DNA of 64,000 nt, taken from assembly GCA_044226785.1 (NCBI GenBank), contig JBGAGK010000018.1:37529-101528 (forward strand). The letters run 5' to 3'. Below, in pieces: positions 8,507-17,951 of the stretch (positions are counted from its first letter, which is position 1; each line of letters starts with the position of its first letter). Below the pieces are notes generated by a model. The model had not been told where the DNA came from and did no database searches. It was given only the letters and a program-made list of their open reading frames with translations. This DNA comes from TMP-86 sp039807285 (GTDB lineage: Bacteria > Pseudomonadota > Gammaproteobacteria > Steroidobacterales > Steroidobacteraceae). A program made the position numbers and the translations under genes.

Positions 8507-10125
8507 TGTTGAGTACCGCCGTCGAGCAGGTTCTTGAGGAATTCTACGGAATCTGGCGATTCCGATGGGCTGCGCTGGGTGTGGCGTGGGCTATCGCCGT
8601 CCTGGGCTGGCTGGTCATCTTCTCTTTGCCGGACATGTTCGAGGCCAATGCGCGGGTGTTCGTGGATACGAGAAGTTCGTTGAAGCCGGTCCTGCAGGGG
8701 CTGGTCGTTGAGCAGGATGTGAACGCCCAGCTCAACTACGTTCGACAGTCCCTGCTGGGAGGCCCCGAACTCGAGAAGTTGGCCAAGGACACGGGTCTGC
8801 TCAGCGGAATCACCCTGGATTCCCGGAAAGGTGCCCAGGTCATCGACGGATTGCGAGATCGCATCCAGATCACGGTTCGCTCGGCGAGCGAAGGGGACAC
8901 CAACCGCGAAATGGGCGGCAGTGTGTATGGCATCAACTATCAGGACCGGGACCGTGATAGGGCGCTGAAGATCGTCCAGACCCTGCTCAAATCGCTGGTG
9001 GATAACACGCTGGGTGGCAAACGGGAGGGCGCTGAAAACGCCCAGAAATTCCTCGAGACCCAGATAAAGGAGATTGAAGGTCGATTGCGCCAAGCGGAGG
9101 ATCGCCTGGCTGAATTCAAGAAGGAGAACGTGGGCGCCATGCCTTCAGAACAGGGAGGATATTTTGCCCGCCTCCAGACCGAAATTGATGCCGTGAAGGC
9201 CGCTCAGAGCGGGCTTGCAGTTACCCTGTCTCGCCGGGACGAACTGGTACGACAGTTGCGTGGTGAATCCGCAATGGTGGCAACCGTCGGTGTGCCAGCG
9301 GCCGGATCGGCGCGAGGTGGTGCGTCGAATGATGTCAACTCGCGCATCCTTGAGACACAGGCCAGACTCGACGATCTCTTGTTGCGCTTCACCGACAAGC
9401 ATCCCGATGTCATTGCAACGCGAGCCACTCTTGCGGAACTCAAGGAACGGCGTGCTGCCGAAATCGAGTCGCTGAAGCGAGGAGATGCGGGTGCAGCAGC
9501 GGCCAGCGGAGCAGGTTCAAACCCGGTCTATCAGAGCATTCAGCTCGCACTCAACCAGACGGATGTGGAGATCGCGAGTCTTCGCCGGCAGCTGGCCGAT
9601 CATTCGGCCCGGGTTGCGGAACTGCGTAAGGCGCTGGACACCATGCCGCAGGTGGAGGCCAGGTACGCCCAGCTCAATCGCGACTACGACGTCAACAAGA
9701 CCCAGTACACAGCATTGTTGACTCAGCTGGAGAAGGCAAAACTGGGGCAGGAAGCCGACACCAGCGGCACGATGCGCTTCGACATCATCGAGCCTCCCAA
9801 CGCCGAGTTTCAACCCGTATCCCCGAAGCGCAACATTCTCGTGCTGGCCGCACTGGTCATTGGCCTTGGAGCGGGTGGCGGCCTTGCCTTCCTGCTCAAC
9901 AAGGTGTGGCCGGTGTTCTGGACGGCGACCTCGCTGACGGCTGCCAGCGGCGTCATCGTCCTGGGCGCCGTCAGCGCGGCATTTCCAGTCCAGTTGCGGA
10001 GCAAGACGCGCCGCGGGTTACTCGCCTATTCCGCAGGGCTTTGCGGGCTCGTTTTTCTTGCAGCGGTCGCGCTCCTGATGGGGCGGCATGGATTTCGCAT
10101 TGCGTTGCCGGGGAGTGCCGCATGA
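8506..10125 (+). CDS. XrtA-associated chain length determinant (Wzz family)
   Basis: 539 residues from a GTG overlapping the previous stop; a TTG one codon later is possible. A Wzz N-terminal domain has a membrane helix near residues 22-42 (AALGVAWAIAVLGWLVIF). A long periplasmic coiled-coil section (about 160-400) is rich in EIEGRLRQAEDRLAEFKKE-like heptads. The Pro-rich second membrane segment (PVSPKRNILVLAALVIG) is followed by two further hydrophobic helices not found in minimal Wzz proteins. It sets polymer length together with the cytoplasmic kinase encoded next. The 4-nt overlap with that gene implies coupled expression. Confidence 0.92.
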   Translation: MLSTAVEQVLEEFYGIWRFRWAALGVAWAIAVLGWLVIFSLPDMFEANARVFVDTRSSLKPVLQGLVVEQDVNAQLNYVRQSLLGGPELEKLAKDTGLLSGITLDSRKGAQVIDGLRDRIQITVRSASEGDTNREMGGSVYGINYQDRDRDRALKIVQTLLKSLVDNTLGGKREGAENAQKFLETQIKEIEGRLRQAEDRLAEFKKENVGAMPSEQGGYFARLQTEIDAVKAAQSGLAVTLSRRDELVRQLRGESAMVATVGVPAAGSARGGASNDVNSRILETQARLDDLLLRFTDKHPDVIATRATLAELKERRAAEIESLKRGDAGAAAASGAGSNPVYQSIQLALNQTDVEIASLRRQLADHSARVAELRKALDTMPQVEARYAQLNRDYDVNKTQYTALLTQLEKAKLGQEADTSGTMRFDIIEPPNAEFQPVSPKRNILVLAALVIGLGAGGGLAFLLNKVWPVFWTATSLTAASGVIVLGAVSAAFPVQLRSKTRRGLLAYSAGLCGLVFLAAVALLMGRHGFRIALPGSAA

Positions 10126-11018
10126 GCGTCGTCGAACGGTTGACGTCAAAGGCGAAGTCCGCCGCCGTGAGAGACCGGTCCGTCCGGGAGGACCCGGTCG
10201 TGGGCTCACTGGTCAATACCTCGGAGGTGCCGATACTGGATCCATCCAGGTTGCCGGCCACTCCGCAACGGTTCGTGACCATCGATCGGCAGGCGCTCGA
10301 GAAGGAAGGCTTCTTTCCGGAGGTTATCCAGGCACGGCGGCTGGCTGACCAGTACCGGCAGATCAAGCGGCCCCTGCTGAATCGGATCAAGGCCCGGCGA
10401 GAAGAGGGCGCGCGCGATGCGCAGCTCATCATGATGGCCAGTGCGTTGCCGGGAGACGGGAAAACATTCACGAGCGTCAACCTCGCTCTGAGCATCGCAC
10501 GGGAGCGCGATGTGAGCTTGCTCCTGGTGGATGCCGACGTGGCCAAGCCGCACATCAGTCACCTGTTCGGCGTCGATGAGGAGAAGGGGCTCATGGATGC
10601 CCTGATGAGCCCCACGCTGGACGTCGAGTCCCTGGTGTTGCCGACGGACGTGCCGGGGCTCAGCCTCCTGCCGGCCGGTACCCAGGACGACTCGGCCACC
10701 GAGCTCCTCGCCAGCACTCGCATGTGGGAGGTCGTCGATCGACTGAGCAGTTTCGACCGTCGCCGGGTTATCCTGTTCGACTCGCCGCCTTTGTTGCTGT
10801 CGAGCGAGTCGCGCGCATTGGCGCAGGTGGTGGCCCAGATCGTTCTCGTGGTCCGCGCAGGTGGCACGCCGCAGAAGGCCGTGAGTGAGGCGCTGGGGCA
10901 TCTGGGTGAGAAGCCGGTGGGCCTGATCCTGAACCAGAGCCAGATGGCGACATCCGACGGCTATTATGGCTACTACGGATACCCACCCAAGAACCCGGAA
11001 TCGGAACGCAAGCCGTGA
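10122..11018 (+). CDS. XrtA-associated tyrosine autokinase (BY-kinase)
   Basis: 298 residues starting at the ATG in the ATGA overlap with the chain-length gene; a longer in-frame reading upstream would run through the previous gene and is not credible. Walker A is SALPGDGKT with Lys114; Walker A'/B follows as LLLVDADVAKP. The C-terminal end has a tyrosine cluster (Tyr281, 282, 284, 285, 287) for autophosphorylation. This is a cytoplasmic bacterial tyrosine kinase whose phosphorylation cycle with the Wzz partner regulates polymerisation and export. A low-molecular-weight tyrosine phosphatase that could oppose it lies at 17952-18506. Confidence 0.92.
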   Translation: MSVVERLTSKAKSAAVRDRSVREDPVVGSLVNTSEVPILDPSRLPATPQRFVTIDRQALEKEGFFPEVIQARRLADQYRQIKRPLLNRIKARREEGARDAQLIMMASALPGDGKTFTSVNLALSIARERDVSLLLVDADVAKPHISHLFGVDEEKGLMDALMSPTLDVESLVLPTDVPGLSLLPAGTQDDSATELLASTRMWEVVDRLSSFDRRRVILFDSPPLLLSSESRALAQVVAQIVLVVRAGGTPQKAVSEALGHLGEKPVGLILNQSQMATSDGYYGYYGYPPKNPESERKP

Positions 11019-12298
11019 GGTCATGGGTAGTCGCCTTCCTGCCGCTGGCTCTTGCGGCAGCGCCAGTCTGGTCACTCGATGTCAGCGGCCGGGCGGGTGT
11101 CGGCGTCATGTACAGCGACAACATCACGCGCACCAGCGTGGCAACGACTGATGATACGGTGATCGACGCCACGACCCAGTTCCTGGCGCATGAAAGCAGC
11201 CGGAGAGTCCTGGCGGATGTGCGCGGAAACCTTCAATACCTCGATTACGCCCAGCACACCTACTCCAGCAATGTGGTTGGCGATGTTGCCGGATACGGCC
11301 GGTTCGACTTCGTTCCCGAGCGCTTCAATTGGGAGGTCCTCGACAACTTCGGCCAACAGCAGCTGACCCCAGGAAGCCCGGATACCCCCGACAACCGGCA
11401 GAACGTCAATTTCTTCAGCACCGGCCCCCACGTCCAGCTGGATTTCTCACGCCGGCTTCGGCTGATCGTCGGAGGGCGCTATTCGCGTGTTTCCTATGAA
11501 ACCACATCCGATGGCAACAACCGGGTGGGCGGTTCCGTGGGGCTGGTACGGCTGATCGATTTCGCCAGTGACATGTCGGTTAATGTGACCAGTGAATCAG
11601 TGCGCTTCGAGTCGGGGTCCCTCAATCCGGACTTCACCCGTCGCCAGGTTTTCGGTCGTTATCGGTCCAAGGGCGGCCGATCCTCGCTGGTGGCGGAGGC
11701 GGGATACGATCAGGTGTCCGGAGATGCCGGGCAGCTCAGCGCGCCATTGATACGCATCGAATTGACGCATGAGGTCTCGGCGTTTTCGACTTTCAGTCTG
11801 TATGCGGGCAGAGAGACGTCGGATGCGGGGAGCCAGTTGCGGCAACTCCAGTCGCAGGCCCCGCAGGTGCAGGGATCTCTGATGGTGCAGCGTTCGACTG
11901 ATCCCTTTTCCTACCGGTACGTGAGAGCGGGCTGGAGATACAGCCGGAACAGGACCTCGTTCGATCTGGGCGTTTCGCGAGCCCTCGAACACCATGAGAT
12001 ACAGACTGCGCTGGACCACACTACGACCAGTCTTTACGCCGGAATCCAGCGGCAGATCGCGCGTTTGCTGACGGCGTCTGTGTCGTTCAGCCATCTGAAG
12101 AACGACTACGACATCCAGGCAACCGACTCGAGCCAGTCCACTGGACTTGCAGGCCTTGCATGGCGGGTGACTCGACACGTCGATATCCGGGCGGAGTACC
12201 AGCGGATGCATCAATCAAGCCCAACGGCGCTGTACCGGTACAACGAGAACCGGTTGGCACTGAGCATAGGGGCTGTCTGGGATCCACCGTCCCGATGA
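11015..12298 (+). CDS. XrtA-associated outer membrane beta-barrel protein
   Basis: 427 residues from a GTG in a GTGA overlap with the kinase gene. The signal peptide is MRSWVVAFLPLALAAAPVWS. The mature protein is built of alternating polar/aromatic strands (GVGVMYSDNITRTS, LRLIVGGRYSRVSYETT, FSLYAGRETSDAG) and ends with a strand (LALSIGAVWDPPSR). This matches the PEP-CTERM-system beta-barrel family (TIGR03016 type) found after the autokinase in XrtA loci. A role in exopolysaccharide passage across the outer membrane is inferred from genomic context rather than catalytic motifs. Confidence 0.85.
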   Translation: MRSWVVAFLPLALAAAPVWSLDVSGRAGVGVMYSDNITRTSVATTDDTVIDATTQFLAHESSRRVLADVRGNLQYLDYAQHTYSSNVVGDVAGYGRFDFVPERFNWEVLDNFGQQQLTPGSPDTPDNRQNVNFFSTGPHVQLDFSRRLRLIVGGRYSRVSYETTSDGNNRVGGSVGLVRLIDFASDMSVNVTSESVRFESGSLNPDFTRRQVFGRYRSKGGRSSLVAEAGYDQVSGDAGQLSAPLIRIELTHEVSAFSTFSLYAGRETSDAGSQLRQLQSQAPQVQGSLMVQRSTDPFSYRYVRAGWRYSRNRTSFDLGVSRALEHHEIQTALDHTTTSLYAGIQRQIARLLTASVSFSHLKNDYDIQATDSSQSTGLAGLAWRVTRHVDIRAEYQRMHQSSPTALYRYNENRLALSIGAVWDPPSR

Positions 12299-13182
12299 TG
12301 CTGCGAGCACCTGGCCCCCAGGGAATCAGGAACGCAATGACGGTGGACGTGGAGGACTACTTCCACGTTGCTGCCTTGTCCAAGGTCATCTCACCCTCGG
12401 ATTGGTCGATGATGGAATTCCGGGCCGATCGCAGTACGCACCTTATCCTGGACCTCTTCGATGCTGCATCGATCAAGGCAACATTCTTCGTCCTGGGTTG
12501 GGTGGCCGACAAGGATCCGGGCCTGATACGCGAGATCGCGAGGCGTGGCCATGAGATCGGCTGTCACGGCTGGAGTCATCAGCTCGTGTACGAGCAGAGC
12601 AGGGAGGTGTTTCGCGAAGAGGCGCGTCGAAGCAAGGCGCTGCTCGAGGACCTATCAGGCAAGCGTATCCGCGGCTACCGGGCTGCAAGCTATTCGATCA
12701 CTGCGCAGTCGCTTTGGGCACTCGATGAGCTGATCGATCTTGGTTTCGAGTACGACTCCAGCATCTTTCCGATCCGTCATGACCGTTACGGAATTCCCGG
12801 CGCACGCGTTCATCCTGGTGAGGTGCGGGCGCCCTCAGGACGATCCATCGTGGAATTCCCGCTGTCTACAGCCCATGTTGCGGGGAAGCGTGTTCCCTGC
12901 TGCGGCGGTGGCTACTTCAGGCTCATACCGTACCGGATGACACGCTGGCTGCTGGCATCCATCAATCGAGAGCAGCGCGTCCCGTTCATCTTTTACCTCC
13001 ATCCCTGGGAATTGGACCCTGGCCAGCCTCGCTTCGAGGCAGGCTGGCGCTCGAAATTCCGCCACTACACGAACCTGGGGGCGTGTGAGGCGCGACTGCG
13101 GCAGCTCGTCACTGACTTCGTTTTCGTGACCGTGCAACAGGTACTGGCGGAACTCCAGCTCTTCAAAGCCTCGGCAGCATGA
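12295..13182 (+). CDS. XrtA-system polysaccharide deacetylase
   Basis: 295 residues from the ATG at 12295, which overlaps the barrel gene by 4 nt; the family usually starts just before the TVDVEDYF motif, so the longer upstream reading is rejected. NodB-type features: VDVEDYF with catalytic and metal Asp, metal-binding His in HEIGCHGWSHQ, RGYRAASYSIT, and LHPWELD near the C-terminus. No signal peptide, as in the XrtA deacetylase family (TIGR03006 type). It probably removes N-acetyl groups from amino sugars of the glycan or its precursor. It is coupled to the FemAB gene by a 4-nt overlap. Confidence 0.9.
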   Translation: MMLRAPGPQGIRNAMTVDVEDYFHVAALSKVISPSDWSMMEFRADRSTHLILDLFDAASIKATFFVLGWVADKDPGLIREIARRGHEIGCHGWSHQLVYEQSREVFREEARRSKALLEDLSGKRIRGYRAASYSITAQSLWALDELIDLGFEYDSSIFPIRHDRYGIPGARVHPGEVRAPSGRSIVEFPLSTAHVAGKRVPCCGGGYFRLIPYRMTRWLLASINREQRVPFIFYLHPWELDPGQPRFEAGWRSKFRHYTNLGACEARLRQLVTDFVFVTVQQVLAELQLFKASAA

Positions 13183-14219
13183 GCTCACATCTGCAGGGGA
13201 ACGTTGCCAACACGGCTCCTGCGGGCTGGGACGAGTTCGTCGAGAAGTCTCCCGAGTCGTCGATCTATCACCGCGCGGACTGGCTGAACCTGGTCTCGAA
13301 CACTTTCGGGCATCGGGTCCATTTCATCGCGGTGCGGACCGATGCAGGATCGCTTCGCGGGGTCCTCCCGCTGGTGCAGCAGCGGAGTTTGCTCTTCGGA
13401 AACTTCCTCACGTCCCTGCCATTCTTCAATTACGGTGGCCCGCTGTTCGATTCCGCCGATGCGTACCAGGCGCTCCTGTCGGAAGCCGAGCTCCTGGCGA
13501 GGAGGCTGGGCGTGAGACACGTCGAACTGCGGACCCAGCTCGAGGATGGGTTGGGCTGGATGCACCGTGACGACAAGGTTACCCTGATCAGGGATCTTCC
13601 ATCGAGTGTGGGCGCGCTGAGCGCAGAGATGGGCTCCAAGCTGAGATCACAAATAAGGCGGGTAGAGCGCGAGAACCCGGTCATCCGGAAAGGAGGTGTC
13701 GAGCTGGCTGGCAGCTTCTACCATGTGTTCTCACGCAACATGCGGGATCTGGGCACGCCGGTGTACCCGCGACGATTCTTCGAGGATCTGCTGCGGAGCT
13801 TCCCGGGCGATTGCAGGATCGTCTGCGTGGAGCTGCGTGGCGTGCCGTCCGCAGCAGGGTTCCTGATCACGCACAAGGGTACCACCGAGATCCCCTGGGC
13901 CTCCTGCCTGACTGAGATGAAGCCGCTGGGGGCCAACATGAGGCTTTACTGGGAGTGCCTGTGTGAGGCGTTGAGCCTGGGCAGCAAGCGATTTGATTTC
14001 GGCCGCAGCTCCGTCGATGCGGGAACCTATCGGTTCAAGCTGCAATGGGGAGCCAAGCCGGTGCCGCTGCACTGGTATTACTGGCTGCCCTCGGGGTCAG
14101 AGCTTCCCCAGCTTCATCATGGCAATGCCAGGCTCGCGCTCGCCATTCGTGTGTGGAAGCGGCTCCCCCTGTGGGCTTGCGAGGCGCTGGGACCGCATCT
14201 GATCAGGAATCTTCCCTGA
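13179..14219 (+). CDS. FemAB-like XrtA/PEP-CTERM-associated protein
   Basis: 346 residues, start in an ATGA overlap with the deacetylase gene. The fold is two GNAT-like lobes: an N-terminal lobe (WDEFVEKSPESSIYHRADWL) and a C-terminal lobe with FDFGRSSVDAGTYRFKLQWG, the signature of the FemAB-related family TIGR03019. FemAB proteins transfer amino acids from aminoacyl-tRNA to cell-wall precursors. Family members in XrtA loci have no proven substrate. It directly follows a deacetylase that would expose free amines, so N-acylation of the glycan is a reasonable inference. It is the last gene of the + strand core operon, convergent with the next gene after 3 nt. Confidence 0.88.
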   Translation: MSSHLQGNVANTAPAGWDEFVEKSPESSIYHRADWLNLVSNTFGHRVHFIAVRTDAGSLRGVLPLVQQRSLLFGNFLTSLPFFNYGGPLFDSADAYQALLSEAELLARRLGVRHVELRTQLEDGLGWMHRDDKVTLIRDLPSSVGALSAEMGSKLRSQIRRVERENPVIRKGGVELAGSFYHVFSRNMRDLGTPVYPRRFFEDLLRSFPGDCRIVCVELRGVPSAAGFLITHKGTTEIPWASCLTEMKPLGANMRLYWECLCEALSLGSKRFDFGRSSVDAGTYRFKLQWGAKPVPLHWYYWLPSGSELPQLHHGNARLALAIRVWKRLPLWACEALGPHLIRNLP

Positions 14220-14222
14220 CCT

Positions 14223-15365
14223 TCATCTGACAGAAGGTGTCCACATCACGATGCGTTCCCCGCGCAGATATCGCCATACCGCGTGAAGCAGGGCCAGATG
14301 CACCTGCACCAGGTACAGGGTGAGGCGACAGACGGATGACCGACGCAGGGCAGGAATCAGCCAGGTGACGGTGGCCAGGAGATAAACGGCGCATTGGAGC
14401 AGCAGAAAGGCGAGATAGACCTTCGAGACGGACGCAAGGACGGCCGAGAGGATGAGCAGCAACAGCATGAACACCGGCGTCAACCAGCGCATCACCTTGT
14501 GTCCCCAGAGCTGTAGCGAGAACAGACCGAACCGAAACGGGTTCAGCAGGGCTCGCTGCGCTGCCACCGCGGCCATTCCTCGAACCACCGTGCGCAGTTT
14601 TCTTTCGTATTCGTTGTGCGTGTTGCGCAGGTCCGGATAGTGGCCGAAGAGTTCCGGATCCGCGATCGCACGCAGGCCCGCTCGTGCCGTCAACAGTGCG
14701 GCAGTGATGTCGCTCGGTACCGTGGTCGGCCATCCGTCGGCGATCTCCCGGCGCACGGCGAATAATGAGCCGCTGAGGCCCACCAGCCCGGCCCGGTCGC
14801 TCTCCAGACGGCGCAGCCACATCTCGTAGCGTACGTAGGCGCTTTCCGATGACTCTGCCGACCCATCGGCTGGGCCCTCCATCCGGTCTTCGCTCGAGAC
14901 GGCACCGACGGAGGGGTCGGTGAATGCATCGGCGATGCGTCGCAGCGCGTCCGGGTCCAGGCGGGTCGCGCTGTCCGTAAACACCAGGATATCGCCCGCA
15001 GCTTTCTGGATTGCCAAGGCCTGGGCCGCCTCTTTGCCTCCGCGGGCCGGAGTGCGGCTCAGGCGGACGCCCTGGGACGCGAACGACTGCACGATGGCAT
15101 CGGTGTCGTCATCCGAGGCATCCGAAGCCACGATGATCTCCAGCAATTCCGCCGGGTAGTCCAGCGATAGTGTGCCCTCCAGCTTTGCAGCAATCCGTCG
15201 CCCCTCGTTTCGCGCTGCAACAACAACCGAGATCCGCGGCTGGGTCGTGGCGGATGCTTTGCAGATCGGCCGGGCTCGGAACACCAGCAGCAGGGCGGGG
15301 TACAGGAAGTAGCTGAAGCCCGTTCCTGCCACGCAGAGCCAGAATAACGCCTCCATGAGCGCCAT
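14223..15365 (-). CDS. Glycosyltransferase family 2 with membrane anchors
   Basis: 380 residues. An N-terminal membrane helix (ALFWLCVAGTGFSYFLYPALLLVF) precedes a GT-A domain: ISVVVAARNEG, IIVASDASDDDT, a D-x-D-like TDSATR, and SGSLFAVRREI. Two or more C-terminal helices span about 275-345. It probably adds a sugar to the lipid-linked precursor at the cytoplasmic face. The start at 15365 has GAGGAG only 2 nt upstream; the ATG at 15356 would have better spacing and may be the real one. Base composition still matches the core. It is followed on the same strand (upstream side) by a GT4 gene after 34 nt, so the two probably form an operon. Confidence 0.87.
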   Translation of the reverse strand: MALMEALFWLCVAGTGFSYFLYPALLLVFRARPICKASATTQPRISVVVAARNEGRRIAAKLEGTLSLDYPAELLEIIVASDASDDDTDAIVQSFASQGVRLSRTPARGGKEAAQALAIQKAAGDILVFTDSATRLDPDALRRIADAFTDPSVGAVSSEDRMEGPADGSAESSESAYVRYEMWLRRLESDRAGLVGLSGSLFAVRREIADGWPTTVPSDITAALLTARAGLRAIADPELFGHYPDLRNTHNEYERKLRTVVRGMAAVAAQRALLNPFRFGLFSLQLWGHKVMRWLTPVFMLLLLILSAVLASVSKVYLAFLLLQCAVYLLATVTWLIPALRRSSVCRLTLYLVQVHLALLHAVWRYLRGERIVMWTPSVR

Positions 15366-15399
15366 GACTCCTCAGATGCACCCTGGCAGGAATAACCGC

Positions 15400-16485
15400 T
15401 CAGAGAGCCTCATAGAGCCTCTGATACGCGATGGCGCATTGGCGGATGTCAAAAGCCCAGTCGGATGGAGGCAGGACGCGCGGGCCGGAGGGGTGAAGTG
15501 TGAAGTAGCCCACAATTTCGCGCACCAGTGCAGTGCAGTCGCCCGGGGCAACCAGGCGAATCGCCCCCCCAGTCGCGGCGATTTCCGGAAGACCTCCCAC
15601 AGCAAATCCAAACACGGGCACCCCCTTCGACAAGGCCTCCAGGACGACCATCGGGATGCCCTCGTGGTCCGAGGTGACGAGCAGACCATCTGACCGGTTC
15701 ATCAAAGCGCCCGTATCCGAAACGAACCCGGGCATCTGGATCACGCTTCCAGGTTCCTCCACTCGAAGCTGGTGACGCAGTTCGCCATTCAACGGGCCGT
15801 CACCGGCAAGCGTGATCTTCGGCTCACGCTCCATTCGAGCCGCCAGTTCCGTGGCGATGCCGATCAGCCGGTCGAACCGCTTGATCGGTACGAGGCGACC
15901 GAGCGCCAGCAATCGCAATCGCCCCTCCGGGTCAGGCGACCAATGATCCGAACCGATGCCGCTGCTCTCCACGCGCACACCATTGTGAATGCAGGACAAC
16001 GGGACACCAGGAAACTGCGGTTTCAGCAGGTTCACCATATCATCGGACACCGCGACCACGGCGTCGAACCGGCGCAGGGCAGTGGCATTGACCGTGTTGA
16101 TGATGCGTCGGCGAACCCGGTTCGCACCGCGATTGGGCTCCGGCATGCCGTGAATCGTTGCCACGAGAGCCGGCGCTGCGCTGCCGAGTGAGGCCAGCGC
16201 CGCGATGAGATGTTCCTTCTGGCGGTGAGAGTGAAGGACGTCCGCTTTGAGCCGGTGCCGCCCCCGGTAAACCATACGTACCAGATCCACGATACTCTGT
16301 TGCGACTCATCGAGGATGGTGACCGGGACGCCGGTCCGCAGAAGCTCCTCCGCCAATCGGCCATGATTGGTCACCACGCAGGATGCCTGAATCGATCCGT
16401 CGCGATTCTGTTCGGTCGCAAGGGAGTGGACCAAGGCCTCCGCGCCTCCCCATAGGTCTCCGGATGCAATGTGCAGTACACGCAA
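15400..16485 (-). CDS. Glycosyltransferase family 4
   Basis: 361 residues from a TTG start (RVLHIASGDLWGGAEALVHSL), with no better ATG near. GT-B fold: N-terminal acceptor domain (GGAEALVHSLA), a linker HNGVRVESSG, then a donor-binding domain with LLALGRLVPIKRFDRLI, VTSDHEGIPMVVLEALSKGVPV (the E-x7-E region) and GLPEIAATGG. It is a retaining sugar transferase, cytoplasmic or membrane-associated. It lies in a short minus-strand operon with the GT2 gene and is divergent from the DegT-like gene, with only 24 nt between the two starts, so their promoters must overlap the coding ends. Substrate cannot be assigned. Confidence 0.87.
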   Translation of the reverse strand: MRVLHIASGDLWGGAEALVHSLATEQNRDGSIQASCVVTNHGRLAEELLRTGVPVTILDESQQSIVDLVRMVYRGRHRLKADVLHSHRQKEHLIAALASLGSAAPALVATIHGMPEPNRGANRVRRRIINTVNATALRRFDAVVAVSDDMVNLLKPQFPGVPLSCIHNGVRVESSGIGSDHWSPDPEGRLRLLALGRLVPIKRFDRLIGIATELAARMEREPKITLAGDGPLNGELRHQLRVEEPGSVIQMPGFVSDTGALMNRSDGLLVTSDHEGIPMVVLEALSKGVPVFGFAVGGLPEIAATGGAIRLVAPGDCTALVREIVGYFTLHPSGPRVLPPSDWAFDIRQCAIAYQRLYEAL

Positions 16486-16509
16486 GCCTATTCTCGTAGA
16501 CTATTCCGC

Positions 16510-17706
16510 ATGGTTGCTTCGACGAGATATCGATTTGGTCTGCTGGGTACCGCCCGACATCCTCCCGCGGGGCAGAGTATACCGTGGCGGGTCATGCTTC
16601 AGCGGCGACAGCGCACAGATTTGAGCTTTCTGTCAGGCTATTTCACGGAGTTTTTCGACTCAGGCACCTCAGCACTTGCAATTGCGATAGCGAGAGCTCT
16701 CGATCCGTTAGTCAAGAGCGGATTCCGGCCGTCAGTGCTGCTGCCGGCATACGGTTGCCCGAATCTTGTCTCCGCGACGCTATGGGCGGGAGGGCAGCCG
16801 GAGTTCATCGATCTGGCACCGGGCTCCATTATTCCGGATGAACGAGAACTCGTGGCGAGGCTCAATACGCGCGATGTCGTAGTCGTGGCCGTCGATGCGT
16901 TTGGCGTACCCAGTCTCTCGAATGCTGCGCTTATGCTTCCGGTTGCGGATCCAACATTGCCACTCGTTCATGACCTTGCGCAAAGCTTCGCGCCATACGC
17001 GGATGGGTGGAAGAATATCGCGCCGCAAAGCATTTTAAGCTTTGGACGCGCCAAGCCGATGTCGTTGACGATGGGCGGGGGGCTAATTAGTGTCAGAACG
17101 CCAATAATGGGTGAGCCGAAGCAAGTTCCTGATCTTGCGAGGGTGTCTCTTGCGATGTTGTTGCCAAGAATGGCAGTCTACAATTGGTCTCTCCATCCGA
17201 GCCTGTTTGGCCCAATCAGCATGATTCCCTTGCTTCGGATCGGCCAAACCGAGTTACGCGCGCATGAGTTTACTGCAAAATATTCCTGTGGATTCGACGC
17301 GTTGGTTCACTCTGCTGCTGGAGTGCTCGCGAAAGAGATGCCGAAGCTGATCGGGGAAACGAACGACATGCTCGAGCTTGCCATGTCCTGTCCGGTGATC
17401 ATTCCTGCGCCAATTGCCAATATGCCTCCCCAGACGCCGCTATGGCGATTGCCAGTGGTCGTTGCCTCCAAGCGCGCGGCCGATAAGCTGGAAGCGGATG
17501 GTCGTGCTTTCGGCGTGACTAGACTTTACGGCAAGACATTACCAGAATTTCATGGACTCTCCGCCGAAGAGTGCGCAAGTCGTTGGCCAAATGCCTATAA
17601 GCTGTCGAGGCAGATAGTCACCTTGCCAACGCACGGAAGGCTTGGCCTGGAGAAATTGGAGCAGCTTCGGAACCTTGTTTGCGTTCGAGTGAACCGGGCG
17701 ACATGA
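16510..17706 (+). CDS. DegT/DnrJ/EryC1-like PLP-dependent protein
   Basis: 398 residues from the ATG at 16510; the longer start at 16471 would overlap the divergent GT4 gene. The fold I aminotransferase pattern is visible: FFDSGTSALAIAI, LPAYGCPNLVSATLWAGGQPEFID, a VVAVDAFGVPS stretch, HDLAQSFAPY and then SFGRAKPMSLTMGGG with Lys182 as the likely Schiff-base lysine. Members aminate keto-sugars or attach PLP-made groups. The sequence is divergent from standard sugar aminotransferases, so the exact reaction is uncertain. It marks the start of the more AT-rich part of the window. Confidence 0.7.
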   Translation: MVASTRYRFGLLGTARHPPAGQSIPWRVMLQRRQRTDLSFLSGYFTEFFDSGTSALAIAIARALDPLVKSGFRPSVLLPAYGCPNLVSATLWAGGQPEFIDLAPGSIIPDERELVARLNTRDVVVVAVDAFGVPSLSNAALMLPVADPTLPLVHDLAQSFAPYADGWKNIAPQSILSFGRAKPMSLTMGGGLISVRTPIMGEPKQVPDLARVSLAMLLPRMAVYNWSLHPSLFGPISMIPLLRIGQTELRAHEFTAKYSCGFDALVHSAAGVLAKEMPKLIGETNDMLELAMSCPVIIPAPIANMPPQTPLWRLPVVVASKRAADKLEADGRAFGVTRLYGKTLPEFHGLSAEECASRWPNAYKLSRQIVTLPTHGRLGLEKLEQLRNLVCVRVNRAT

Positions 17707-17951
17707 GTTCATCTATCTTCACGCAAGGCCGCGATGATCAACGGGTGCTGTCACGAGACCATGGGTCACAAAGGCACGAAGAAATTCAGAGGCCCACGGA
17801 AGTTCGCACGTTGGTTCCCCTGTTCAGCCTGTAGGCTTCCGAAAGAGCGAGATTCGAATATGGCTCAAGATCTACGCGACGGTCAACCTCGCAAGTTGCC
17901 TCCTCGAGGCGGTGCACTGATGCTGAAGAGCCCTGCTGAGCTTCGTCGAAT

